DNA from: Russula earlei
Lineage: Eukaryota > Basidiomycota > Agaricomycetes > Russulales > Russulaceae
Length of the DNA stretch: 64,000 nt
Reading direction: 5' to 3'
Assembly: GCA_025769875.1 (NCBI GenBank)
Contig: JAGFNK010000028.1
Coordinates: forward strand, 1-64,000
Of this stretch, positions 46,447 to 57,454 are shown in pieces. The first letter of the stretch is position 1. The number at the start of each line of letters is the position of its first letter. The position numbers and the translations under genes are program-made. Below the pieces are notes generated by a model. That model ran no database searches, was not told where the DNA came from, and saw only the letters and a list, made by a program, of their open reading frames with translations.

Positions 46447-47428
46447 ATGAAGCTCAATATTGCCAGTCCGTCTTCGTTTATCTCGCAACCTTGTCATTCT
46501 CCTGACATTCACCCTCAACAGACCCCGCAACGGGCCAACAAAAGACCATCGATATTGATGACGAGAGGAAATAGTGGGCAAAATCCTGCTCTTCCCATCT
46601 CGCCTTGTCTGACATTGACGTTCCAGTCGCGTTTTCTACGACAAGAAACTATCTCAAGAAGTCCCGGGAGATACCATTAGTGACGAGTTCAAAGGTTATA
46701 TCTTTCGTATCTCTGGCGGCAATGACAAGCAAGGTTTCCCCATGAAGCAGGGCGTCCTCCTCCCCCACCGTGTCCGCCTCCTCCTTGGTGATGGCCACTC
46801 ATGCTTCCGTGAACGGAGAAAAGGCGAGCGACGCCGAAAGTCAGTTCGAGGCTGCATCGTCGGTCCGGATATCTCTGTTCTCTCACTTGTCATCGTCAAG
46901 AAGGGCGACGAGGAGCTTCCGGGCCTCACCGATACCGTCCTACCCAAGCGTCTCGGCCCCAAGCGTGCGACCAAAATCCGCAAGTTCTTCAACCTCTCGA
47001 AGGAGGATGACGTGCGCAAATATGTAGTAAGACGTGAGGTCAAGTCTCAAAAGAAGGAGAACGCCAAGCCATATTTCAAGGCGTGAGTCGCATAGCACAT
47101 GACCCACGAGGGATGGACAGCTGATGTGCGTGACGTTTACAGACCGAAGATTCAACGGCTTGTCACACCCTCACGACTTCAACGTCGTCGTCGCCTCAAC
47201 GCTCTTAAGCTTCGACGGCTGGAACATCAAAAGGAACAGAAGGCGGAGTACGAGTACGTCTTGTTTCCTTTTGTCTTTCTCCTGGAGCTCATGTTAGCCT
47301 TTTTCAGTGCCCTAATCGCAAAGCGCATCGCGGAAAAGAAGGAAAAGGTCGCTGCTATCAAAGCATCACACAAGAAGTGCGTCCTCTCCGTATGATTACG
47401 CTCTCCGTGTCTCAGGTCGGATTTGTAG
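46447..47428 (+). CDS. 40S ribosomal protein S6 (eS6)
   Basis: Small-subunit protein and classic target of TOR-pathway kinases. MKLNIA is followed by an intron, then [17 protein letters not shown], another intron, [98 protein letters not shown] and, after further introns, [20 protein letters not shown] and [20 protein letters not shown]. The end is uncertain. Reading through gives HKKCVLSV with stop at 47395; using a GTGCGT...CTCAG intron (47377-47414) gives HKKSDL with stop at 47426-47428, which I prefer. Confidence 0.95.
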
Positions 47429-48121
47429 GACCGCGTAAACAATAGCTTTGTGTGGTACTACCCCATGCGGTTTAGCTTTATATGGCACTACGTATACTTC
47501 TGTCCTGTCCTTTCTTAACTTCCCCATCATACTTCCCTGACTCGATTCCTTGACACGATAAGGCTATCTATATAGGTGACGCATGCTCAGGTGACCATTC
47601 TTGGATGGTTTGTCCGTTCCCTTCAAGTCTGTCGTCGAGCACGGCCTAGTAGTCGTCTGGCACATGTGACTTATCATCACCGATGAATACACGATGCCAG
47701 GACCTTGTGGATTGGCACTAGGCTCCGCTATCGCCAAGGCTGTGCCAGTGCTAATGCGGTAGCAACCATCACAAAATCTGGGATTTTGGTATTCTTGCTA
47801 TAGGCGGTCTAAGGTTCCTGCCATAGTGGCACAGGCACAGGCAAGCCGTTCTGTACACAACATAAGAGATGATAACACGAGGGCCCTTTGTGACGCCCGC
47901 GTGCCCGTGTATTATGGTTCAAATCGCCCGGTTTGCCAGTCGGCGGAGTCGTGGCTGGTAGAAATACTCCCTCCATCCAGTGGCTTCCCAGAGACCTCTA
48001 GTGCCATATTGCCATGTTTCCATTACTGTGCCGCAGTGGTATCTGACTGGAGCCACTTTATATAATGGCACTCCTTGTTTCTGCATAAATAATCTTGGAA
48101 GGCTCTACATTCGAAAAAGGG
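47429..48121. other. Spacer, nothing recognised
   Basis: About 690 bp after the S6 gene. Short frames (for example 47826-48065) lack motifs. It should include the promoter of the following secreted-protein gene. Confidence 0.4.
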
Positions 48122-48981
48122 ATGCAACTCCTGATTCTGACGTTCGTATTATCTCCCCTTATGTTAGTTGATGCCACTCCTATATCCACCAGCACAAACC
48201 CCTCAACAACAAGGTTAGTATATACCCAGGACATCATAGCTACCCAACGACACATCTATCTTACCCTCCATAGCATCTTCCCAGGCACCAGGGTGGCTCC
48301 CTCTCCTGCATCTACACCTATGACCAGCCCGGGTCAACCAGTAATGGTAAGCAGGCACACGAGGCCGTTCAGTCGCTGGCTCTGATTCACTCCCTTTGTG
48401 CGTAGGAAAACAGGGAAAGCAGGGTCACCACATTGCACCAACTATGGCAGCGCTTGCCCGCAGATCCAACGCCCTGCAGCGTGATCATAGGGAATAATGG
48501 ACAGCCCCACCAGCCCAACAGCTCGGTGAATGCCAAGTCGACGATCGTCAATGGCCAGATGAGCGCCGGAACGACACCGGTGACCGGAGACATTGCGACC
48601 GTTGCACTTGCCAGTGCGCTTAGTCCGAATGGGCCAAGGCCAGTCCTTAGCGAAATTGCAACGGAGCAGACCAGCACCTTTTCCATACCTCCAGAGGGGC
48701 CAGTGGGAACGCCCAGTTCCGCCTGTAATGATCTCGATCACTACCAGCCCAAAACTCCTACACCCTCATATCCAACAATGACGACAAGAGTAGCGGTTCC
48801 AAGTCGTAACCCCACGTGTGACTGCGCCTTATCAGCTCCCGGCATAAGTGCGATAGCCTTGTTGTACGTGGTGCCACCTGTACCTCCCATGTTACAGTGG
48901 CTCCAAAGCGCGATAATGCTGTTGGGTAGTGACCTGGCATTACAAGGGCTCCTTCGCAAAGCTTCGGCGTCTGTGGAGTGA
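48122..48981 (+). CDS. Putative secreted protein, unrecognised
   Basis: Exon 1 (48122-48346) and exon 2 (48406-48981) are joined over a 59-nt GT-AG intron (GTAAGC...GCGTAG) to give 266 residues in one frame, with the junction reading PGQPVM-ENRESRVTTL. The N-terminus MQLLILTFVLSPLMLVDA is a good signal peptide, followed by a Ser/Thr/Pro-rich stretch (TPISTSTNPSTT). The middle is low-complexity with scattered Cys (TPCSV, SACND, NPTCDC). Near the C-terminus is a hydrophobic segment (ISAIALLYVVPPVPPML, then LQSAIMLLGSDLAL), which could anchor it in a membrane. No family was recognised. The spliced frame supports a real gene, but weak conservation signals keep confidence moderate. Confidence 0.5.
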
Positions 48982-49540
48982 GACAAGGTAAACTTGGTGT
49001 CAAAAGGAAGGGAGAAAAGTGTCTGCTAGATGATAATTGTATACTTTCATTGTATTCGACAAGTACCCCGAGTTCTATATGCTTGCCGTTTGAACATTGG
49101 ATTTGGTTTGTGGAGGAAGAATATTCGCAGGGGCGGGAGGTGCAATTGGGGCTTGTCCTGTGGGCACATGGAGGCTGTGCATATGGGAGGTAAGACAAGG
49201 GTGCACAGATGCTACTTCTCAACAGCGCAGACAGATGTGAGGCCTATGAGTCGCGATCCAAGGGCTCCGGTGTGCGCCTTCCTTTGAGATGTGTGTCACA
49301 GTGGTTCGATTGTCGGCCCGGCCAAAGGCAATGTGGAGGGTGGGCGGAACCTCTGATTAAATGGTTGACCTGATGTCCAAATGACTCGGACGTATCTCGA
49401 GCCCCACTCGCCACACCTCATGTCTGCAAACCAATTAATTCAAATCATCATCCTCTTGAACAGCTCCACCATCTGACCACCACGCGTGCAGGTACACCTA
49501 GTAATAGTACTAATAGGTGATGTGGTTTTGGTCTTGGTTT

Positions 49541-49573
<33 letters not shown>

Positions 49574-49588
49574 GATAGTGCTTTATTA
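48982..49588. other. Spacer left of the Harbinger element
   Basis: About 600 bp without a recognised gene. It ends in a run of 30 T (49543-49572) just before the Harbinger target duplication TTA (49586-49588). Confidence 0.45.
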
Positions 49589-49790
49589 GGCCCCATTTAC
49601 CAACTGAGAATTCTTGAATCTTGAACTTGAACTCGGATTTTGGTATTTTCTGGGGGTGACAGGAGTCACAGGCATGATGAACAATAACTTGATTAACTAA
49701 TATGAGTTTCTTTAATTATAATTTCTTTAATTATAATTATGAGCTCTTTCCCACCAGATTTGCAAATTTGCTTGTTGTGATTGCATATTT
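49589..49790. repeat. Left terminal inverted repeat of Harbinger element
   Basis: GGCCCCATTTACCAACTGAG, then GAATTCTTGAATC, GGGGGTGACAGGAGTCACAG, and an AT-rich part ending near TTGTGATTGCATATT. It matches the reverse complement of 61480-61665 with a few substitutions. The inner limit is approximate. Confidence 0.88.
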
Positions 49791-49923
49791 GCATGTGTGC
49801 ATATTCATGTGAGGTAACACATGATTTGTAAAAAAAATATTTCTACATTGTGTCAGCCAGATGGCGATGTGGAGGGCATAGTTTGTACATACATGAAATT
49901 CTATGCTAGTCAACATGTGCCCT

Positions 49924-51189
49924 TCAAATTCTCATTCTCACATATTGCTCCCACATGTCACCAACAATTCTGTCTTGCCTGTGATTCGCTTGCTCCCTCT
50001 CATGCTGTGTCACTGGGCCTTCAGCAAGTTCACCAGCCTCCTCCTCATCTTGAGAGCCCATGTGGAGCTCAGCCACATCATCAAAGGCGGAAATCTCCCT
50101 AGGATCATACTCACGAATAAAATTGTGCAGTGCTGCAAGCACAGCTGGGATGTGTGCCTGAATTGACATGTTATAGTTAAGGGGATGATCAAGTAATTGG
50201 AACCGTCACTTGAGGATTCCAAAGATGCATTCTACGACATTGCAAGCTTGAGCATGACACAGATTGAACAACTCCTCATGTGTGCGTGGCCTGGGACAAA
50301 TGTCAGTGAGAAAACTCAGGAGACGAGAAACATTACCTTGTGTTTGCGTGACCTCATTTGGTGAGATGGTACTGCACGCCTCGATAAGGGGTGAGAAGTA
50401 CATCTGATGAGGCAAAGCCTCCATCGCCAAGATAATACTTTCCCCTTGGGATAAAAAAATCAGAAAGTCATGCGTTAAGGAAGAGTGTCACATCAGCAGT
50501 GGAACCCTCCCAACCAGTCAGGAGATAGATGAAGTGGAGGTCGAAAAAACATGCCACAAGGCAGTTCTGTGTGATTATTCCTTTGTGGTTCCTCGCCATG
50601 TCACGCTCATCAGCAGTGGCAGAACACTTGATATGTGTGCCATCAACAGCGCCTAGGGCATCCTTGAGATATGGATAGAGCTTGGGGTTACTTCAGATAA
50701 AGGGGTGAGGGGGCAAATTGGCATCAGGGAGCTGCACAAATGTGGTATAGAAGGGGGGGCATGAGAGAACTCCAAGAATTTTTTTGAAATACCTAACTGC
50801 CTGTCAGAACAAGTGTGAAGAAACCCAAGTGATACATACTTTGAAATGGTGCAGGGTGACTGCTGGAAATGCTCTCTGACATGAGTTGATGACAGCCCTG
50901 TAACAGCAGTATAGAGGAAGATGGCGATTTGTTCTTCAATTAGGACATGTCATGATGAGGCAACACCAAGGTTTCAGATGGTCCACTGGAGGGTGTCAAA
51001 GACATGTTTATGTACTCCAAGCTTGCTCCAAATGTGCTCTGGATGGCCAGTGAGTAGTTCATGAACCCATGCAGCCCCAGTTAATGCTGATGTGTGATAT
51101 GGAATATGACGAGGACAGATGGCTTGGAGGAGTTGTATATATGCTTCACAGCAAAGCAAGACAAGAGTTGACATATGCAAGAGGACCAC
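49924..51189 (-). pseudogene. Harbinger transposase (DDE_Tnp_4 type), decayed
   Basis: Minus-strand reading: YHTSALTGAAWVHELLTGHP, WTI stop NLGVASS stop HVLIEEQIAIFLY, HVREHFQQSPCTISK, then YFKKILGVLSCPPFY, the first catalytic block GAVDGTHIKCSAT, GWEGSTADVTLF with the second Asp, a GKYYLGDGGFAS block, and EELFNLCHAQACNVVECIFG with the third acid (Glu). The C-terminus is ALHNFIREYDPREIS, ending at 49924. The DDE residues survive, but several in-frame stops (two TGA near 50960-50980) and frame changes make it inactive. Arg positions are replaced by Cys or stop in the most conserved block (ACNVVECIFGILKC), the pattern expected from CpG decay. Confidence 0.85.
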
Positions 51190-51902
51190 AAGTCATTGGT
51201 GTTGCTTCTTTACCAGTTGTTGATTGGGCATTGGGGGGGGAAATGATGGGATGGACAATGCAACACTTTGAAAGTTTTTCTTTGCTGCCAAGCAGACTGA
51301 GTCAGCATAGACGGACTCAGTCCCTGTGACCGCATGATACCATAAATGACAACTTTATTTTACATACACATAACACATGACAACATGACATTTGAAATTA
51401 CAATTACAATTTGGTTTGTGCTAACATATTACATATGTATTGATGTGCAAGATCATGCAATTCTGGATCCTTATCTAATCCAAGTGTGAGGTAACTATCA
51501 ACATCTGCAATATTGCCATTGGAGAGGAGGCTGAGTGCTGGGACAATGTCGCCTGTTGGCAGCCAGTGACCATCCTTGATATCAGTGGCAAGGGTTTTGA
51601 CTGCCAGCGACCGACACACATGCTCAGGAACCATCATAAGCACAGGTACAACAGCACCCGTAGATGCATTCCCAAGTTGTTCATCAAGTGAGGGTGCGGC
51701 TTCAAGGGTGGGCTTGGGCTTGGGCTCATTGAGAGCTTGCACAGTCGAGTCAAAGGACTCAATGACCCTGTTCATGACCACTGACATACCAACGACAGCA
51801 GATGCTGCAGTGTTGGTCCTTTGTCTTTTGCTTGACGATGTTTCACTTGCGGCGATGTAATTGGATCTATGCTTCCGAACTGAGAAGCAGGGTGAGAGGA
51901 GA

Positions 51903-52505
51903 TGTTGTGATCTACCCCTCTTTTGGTTCGTCTCTAAGCTTCCCCTTACTGTTCTTTACTTCCACCCCCATCCCCTTAGTTATGGTTTCATCCCTTGATA
52001 CTGATGGTCCTTATTGTCTCACCCATTGTGTTTCATCTCTTGTTTCATCTATTGTTGAGTCCCTTCTGCTATTGGCTCACCTTTTATCTATTGTTCCGCA
52101 TATAGTACTGTACAGCCTTGCTACATACAGTATTTAAGTGCCTGTAGAAGCTGGGGAATACCCCAAGCTTAGCTTTGTCCCATTACTTGTCGCATCCCTT
52201 GCCCTGTATACTCTCTCAAATCACAACTTGCTTGTGTTGTCCTACACTCTGCTTGACCTAAGCACACTTCAAGGAACTCTTGTGTTCCTTTTCCTCCTCT
52301 GCTTCTCTCTCATCATCCTCCTCTTCTGTGAAACCAGAAGATCGACTCTGTCTGTGGACTCAGTCATTGTTTGACTCAGCCTTGAGACACTAAACCCTTG
52401 ATCTGGTCTCTTTGAGCTAGCCCCATTGAACCCTTGAACCAAGTCACAGGGACTTGGCCCCACTGAACCTTGAGCTAACGCTCTTACAGCCGCAACACTG
52501 TAACA
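51903..52505 (+). repeat. 5' LTR of the nested Gypsy element
   Basis: 603 bp. Contains a TATA-like TATTTAA (52131-52137) and, about 28 bp after it, AAGCTTAGCTTTG (52165-52177), the likely transcript start. Carries a duplicated 12-bp unit (CATCTCTTGTTT) lost from or never gained in the 3' LTR. Confidence 0.93.
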
Positions 52506-52517
52506 CAAGCTAAGCTT
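52506..52517 (+). promoter_or_regulatory. Self-complementary primer binding site
   Basis: AAGCTAAGCTT (52507-52517), one base after the LTR, is the exact reverse complement of AAGCTTAGCTT at 52165-52175, which lies where the transcript should begin. No tRNA-like TGG motif follows the LTR. This is the layout of Tf1/sushi elements, in which the first nucleotides of the RNA fold back to prime reverse transcription. Confidence 0.6.
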
Positions 52518-52519
52518 CC

Positions 52520-53984
52520 TTACTCCATTCTGGAGATCAACCTTGAACTACCACCCAACCACTGGATTCGCGTCCAACCTAGACCCTCACCAGACCTCCC
52601 CCAACATGTCATTGGAGCTGCCACTTGGGACAGCTTCCACACCTTCCTCTGCTACATCACCACTGAAAACAACAAAGAATTACCAGTTGAATTTATCAAC
52701 AACCACTGGTTTGAGCTACGACTCAGAAGAGGACAACTCTACACCCATCAGGACCTAGAACTCATCAGGAACAGCCTTGGATTAGGCTACTGGAGGGAAA
52801 ACAACCCTCTTTACGAACCCCCATCAGAAACAGAAGCCTCTTCTACAGAAGGCAACCCCCCTGAACCAGAAAATACTGCTGAAACTCAGACACCCTTTGA
52901 ATCTCCTGCATCAGAACCAGAAGACCTCTCTGAAACCCAGGAACCCATTGAACCACCAGAACCCCAAACACCCCCAGAACCCCCAGAACCCACTATGGCA
53001 GCACAAGCTCCACAAGCTGCTCCAGTTGCCATGCAACCAGTTATAGCACCACAGGCCGCCCAAGGAACCAATGGGTCCCTTAGTGGCAAAGAACCCACAG
53101 TCTTCACAGGGGAAAGGAACAAAACAAAAAGATTCATCATGGAGTTCAACCTCTACTGGGGACTCAATGATGACAAGGCAGTCATGAGGGACCCCTCTAA
53201 AAGGGTTATCCTAGCCCTCTCCTACATCCAAGGAGAAAAGGTGGAAGACTGGGTAAACTCACAAGTAACGACCCTTAGGGAAAAAATAACCAGGGCCCAG
53301 AATCCTGTCAACCGAAACGACAAAGTCTTGTGGACCGATTTCATCACTGATTTCACATTTAAGTTCACCAACACAGCAGAAAAGGAAGATGCCCAGGCAG
53401 CTCTTGTCAAACTTGAAATGAAGGATTCCCTTGACGACTACATCTCCACTTTTGAACAACTCCTTACTAAAACAGGATGGCCAGAGACAGATGTAATTGC
53501 CATTGAGAGCTTCAAAAATGGACTCAAAAGTGGACTCTACTGCGCAATCTTAAACAGGGACACCTGGCCTACTACTCTTCAAGAATGGAAGGAGGAAGCC
53601 AGGAGACAACACCGACAATTTGTCACCATCAGAGAGAAACTCAAAGGAAAGAAAACTACACATTCCCCCTCAGAACACAAATCTCATCACCCTGACTGAA
53701 TGCAAGTGGACGCCGCCAAGTCCAACTTCAAAAAACTCACAGAAGAGGAACAAAAACAACTGGCAAAGGAAGGACGTTGCTTCCGTTGCAGGGAAAAAGG
53801 CCACCTTAGCTGAGAATGCCCAAAAAACATGGTTCCTACCACCTCTAAAGCTCGCATCACCAAATCAACCCCAGAACCATCCAAGGAAGAAGAACCAGCC
53901 TCCATGGTAGCACACATGAAGGCCCTGCCAGCTGAGGAACGAGCCAAGATCTGGGACCTCATCCTCAAAGAGGATTTTCTCTAG
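52520..53984 (+). pseudogene. Gag of the nested Gypsy element, with CCHC knuckle
   Basis: One frame runs from about 52520 to TAG 53982-53984: INLELPPNHWIRVQPRPSP, WDSFHTFLCYITTENNKELP, an acidic Pro-rich linker, then MAAQAPQAAPVAMQPVIAP and the capsid-like part (VFTGERNKTKRFIMEFNLYW, then VEDWVNSQVTTL). A CCHC zinc knuckle follows, CFRCREKGHLS-stop-EC. TGA codons interrupt at 53697-53699 and 53811-53813, the second inside the knuckle at a usual Arg position. The original start codon is unclear. Pol continues in the -1 frame, so a programmed frameshift may once have linked them. Confidence 0.8.
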
Positions 53985-56900
53985 GCCAAGGTACAACAGT
54001 TGGTACTAAGGCCTACATAGATACCATTGTTCAGCATAAAGAAAACTCAATGAAAGTCCCTTTTATGTTAACGACCAATGGAAAGACTGGCCAAGCGCTC
54101 CTTGACAGTGGAGCAACAGAAAATTTCATCAGTCAAGGAATCGTGGGAAAATTGCAAATCCCACTCTGAACCCTCAGGACCCCCAGACCCATCATCAATG
54201 TTGATGGCACCAGTAACCAAGGAGGAGCATTAACCCATTATGCTCATATGGCCGTACAGCATGGCCCCACCACATGACTTCTCACCTTCTACATTACAAA
54301 TTTAGGAGAAGACAGATGATCCTCAACTACCCCTTCCTAAAAGCGTTAAACCCCCTTGTCAACTGGAGTACTGGTCGTCTAAGAAACCATCTAGGAGTCC
54401 TTCTCACCCCCATATCCTTAGCTAAAACACCAAGAATCCGGGTTGCACGAATAAGGTCAACCATCATTTCCCCTGAATACCTACAACATCAGAAAGTCTT
54501 CTCAGAAGAAGCAGCCAAAAGACTCCCACCTAGTTGAGGAGAACTCGACTTCAGAATTACCCTGAAACCTGATGCCCCCAAGTTTCTTGATTGTCGAACT
54601 TACCCACTCCCCCAGAATGAGAAACAAGAACTGTCAAGACAAATACAAGAGGACCTAGCCAAAGGCTTCATCAAGGATGGAGTTTCGGACTTCATATCTC
54701 CTGTCTTTTTTGTTCAGAAAAAGGATGGCACCACCCCACGAATGGTAGTCGACTACCAAAAGCTCAATAACACCACAGTCCCTGATTACCACGCCTTACC
54801 TAACATGGAGGAACAATTACACCGACTAAGGGGCAAAACTACCTTTAGCAAGTTTGATGTCCGAGCCAGCTACAACAACATCCTGATCCACCCAGAGGAC
54901 CGACACAAGGGGGCCTTCAAAACTCAATTTGGCACATTCATCCCCATGGTAATGGGCTTCGGTTTCACCAATGCACCGGCAGCCTTTCAATGAGCAATGA
55001 ACCACACCCTCAGACCCTGGCTCCTCAAGTATCCAGAAAACACCTGCAACTACCTAGACAATGTGGCAATAGCCACAGGAGCTGGGGAAGAACAGCTACA
55101 CTGACAAATCACACATGAATTCCTTGATCTTCTGGAAAGGGACTCTTATTTCCTGAAAGCATCCAAGTGTGCCTTTGAACAAGGGGAAATTGATTTCTTG
55201 GGCTTTAGAATCAATCAAGGAACACTCAAGATCGACCCGGTAAAAACAGATGGCCTCAGAAATTGGCCGAGACCCCCAAACAACATAAAACAGGTACAAC
55301 AAATCATGGGCGCCCTCAATTACCAACAACCATCCATCCGAGATTTCACAAAAATAGCTCGCCCCATTTTTTCCACAATTAGGAAAGGAACCCCTTTTTC
55401 CTGGACCCCAGAAGCGTCCACCGCCCTGGAAACCTTAATATCCACCATCTGTGATGACCCTGAACTCTACACTGCCAACCCAGAACTCCCATATGAACTA
55501 GAAACTGACGCCTCACAGTTCGCCACCGGGGCAATCCTGTTCCAAAAGGACTTGAGGGGGAAAAGAAAAATGATTGGCAACATGTCGCACGTGTTCAATG
55601 AAGCAGAAAGGAATTACCCCATTTGGGACAGGGAATTCCTCGCCCTAATTCTCGCACTTCAACATTGGTGATACTTGCTTGTAGGAACCAAACACCCCAT
55701 TAAAATTTTCACAGACCATGCCAACCTCACTCATTATCAACTTCCATACAAGATCAATTGAAGAATCACAGGGTACATCTCCACGCTCGCAGATTACCAC
55801 TTTGAAATTCACATAAACCAGGGACCTCTAACTGAGCTGATGCCCTCTCACAATGTCCAGACCACAACGACGGATCTGGAGATAATCAAAATATCATGGC
55901 ACTCCCTGATAAACTTTTTATTCACACGCTGCACATGGAGGATCTTTACACTCAAGTCCTGACTCAGCAAAAGAAACAAAAATTGGACCTTCTCATGTGG
56001 AAGGTCAAACACGACCTTCGAGAAGAAGAAGGCACATTATTCAAAGACGGAAAATTGGTAGTCCCATATCAAGAACCCCTCTTATGAAAAATTTTACACA
56101 CCTACCATGACAGCATTCTTGGCAGACATACAGGGAATGCCCGAACCTTATATTCAATCCAAGAATCCTTCTGGTGGCCAAAAATGGCCTACTTCATCTG
56201 AGACTACATTTGAGGCTGTGCCACCTGTCAAGCCAACAAATCTTCTACACACCCAACTCGCCCCCCAATTTACCCCATCCCCCCGGAATTTCAAAAACCT
56301 TTCCAAACTGTAGCCATTGACTGGATCGTTGACCTCCCACCATCAGAAGAAAGTAACGCCATCATGACCATCACCAACCACGACTCCACCAAGGCAGCTA
56401 TATTCGTACCCTGTCATAAGGACATGGGGACCCTGCAAATGGCTAAACTGTTCCTACAATACGCCTTCCCATGGACCGGAGTTCCCTCCAAAATTATCTC
56501 CAACCGTGATTCCTGCTTTACCTCCAACTTGTTTCAAGAAGTTTCCTGAATCCTTGGAATTAATCAAAATCTAAGCACTGCCTACCACCCCCAGACTGAT
56601 GGACAATCCGAAAGAACCAATCAGACCCTAGAAATGTACCTACGCATCTATACAGGGGAGAAACAAGAAGAATGGGTACACTGGCTCCCCATAGCCCAAT
56701 ACCATTTTAACACTCACAAATCCACCACCACCAAGAGAACCCTGTACGAACTCCTCATGGGCTTTAATCCTCAAGGACTCAGCACCCAACTGAAGTCCAA
56801 GTTCCCCAGAATCCAAGAGTGACTCCAAGCGCTAAGAGATATGAGGGAATCAGCACAAGAAGCAATGAGGAAAGCACAAAACAACTGGATCAAAGAAACT

Positions 56901-57454
56901 AAGTTCAAGGGTTTCGAAGAAGGACAGAAGGTTTGACTAGAAGGTACCAACCTAAAAACCCCCCATCAGTTTCAAAAGTTCCGACCTAAGCGGTTCGGTC
57001 CTTTCACCATCACCAAAAGAATCTCCCATGTCGCTTATCAACTCTGACTTCCCCCCCAATGGAGATCCATAATGTGTTTCATGCCTCCCTCCTATCTCCA
57101 GTCACAGAAACAGCTGAACATGGACCAAACTTCTCTGAACCGCCACCTGATCTCCTCTCAGGAGAATATGAAGTCGAGAAAATCACCACCCAATGGACCC
57201 ATAGAAACCGGCTCCAGTACAGGGTCCGGTGGAAAGGATATTCTGCAGCCAAAGACACATGGGAACCTCTTTCTAACCTTAAAAACGCTCAAGATGCCAT
57301 CACCATGTTCCACCTAGAACAACCCATCAAACTCTGCACCATGTCTACCACTAACCTTGACCCCATAGAATCACACCACTCAGACAAAAGTCTAGAAGAC
57401 TTGGAAGATCGGTTTCAAAACCTTATGATACAACAACGTACCTTACTTCCCTGA
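53985..57454 (+). pseudogene. Pol of the nested Gypsy element: protease, RT, RNase H, integrase, chromodomain
   Basis: Protease: ALLDSGATENFIS (~54090). Reverse transcriptase: LDCRTYPLPQNEKQELSRQI, KKDGTTPRMVVDYQKLN, FSKFDVRASYNNI, and the active site YLDN (55051-55062) in place of YLDD. RNase H: YELETDASQFATGAILFQKD. Integrase: the HHCC finger (HDSILG ... CATCQANK), AIDWIVDLP, ISNRDSCFTS with Asn for the second catalytic Asp (56502-56504), and DGQSERTNQTLE with the Glu intact. Chromodomain: YEVEKITTQWTHRNRLQYRV with WKGYSAAKDTWEPL, about 57165-57260. At least a dozen in-frame TGA codons are present. Frame shifts occur near 54310, near 55810 and at a C7 run (57051-57057). Confidence 0.9.

Noticed and set aside
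56107..56313. Open frame over the integrase zinc finger
   Set aside because: Wrong frame. The integrase motifs (CATCQANK) read in another frame interrupted by TGA codons.
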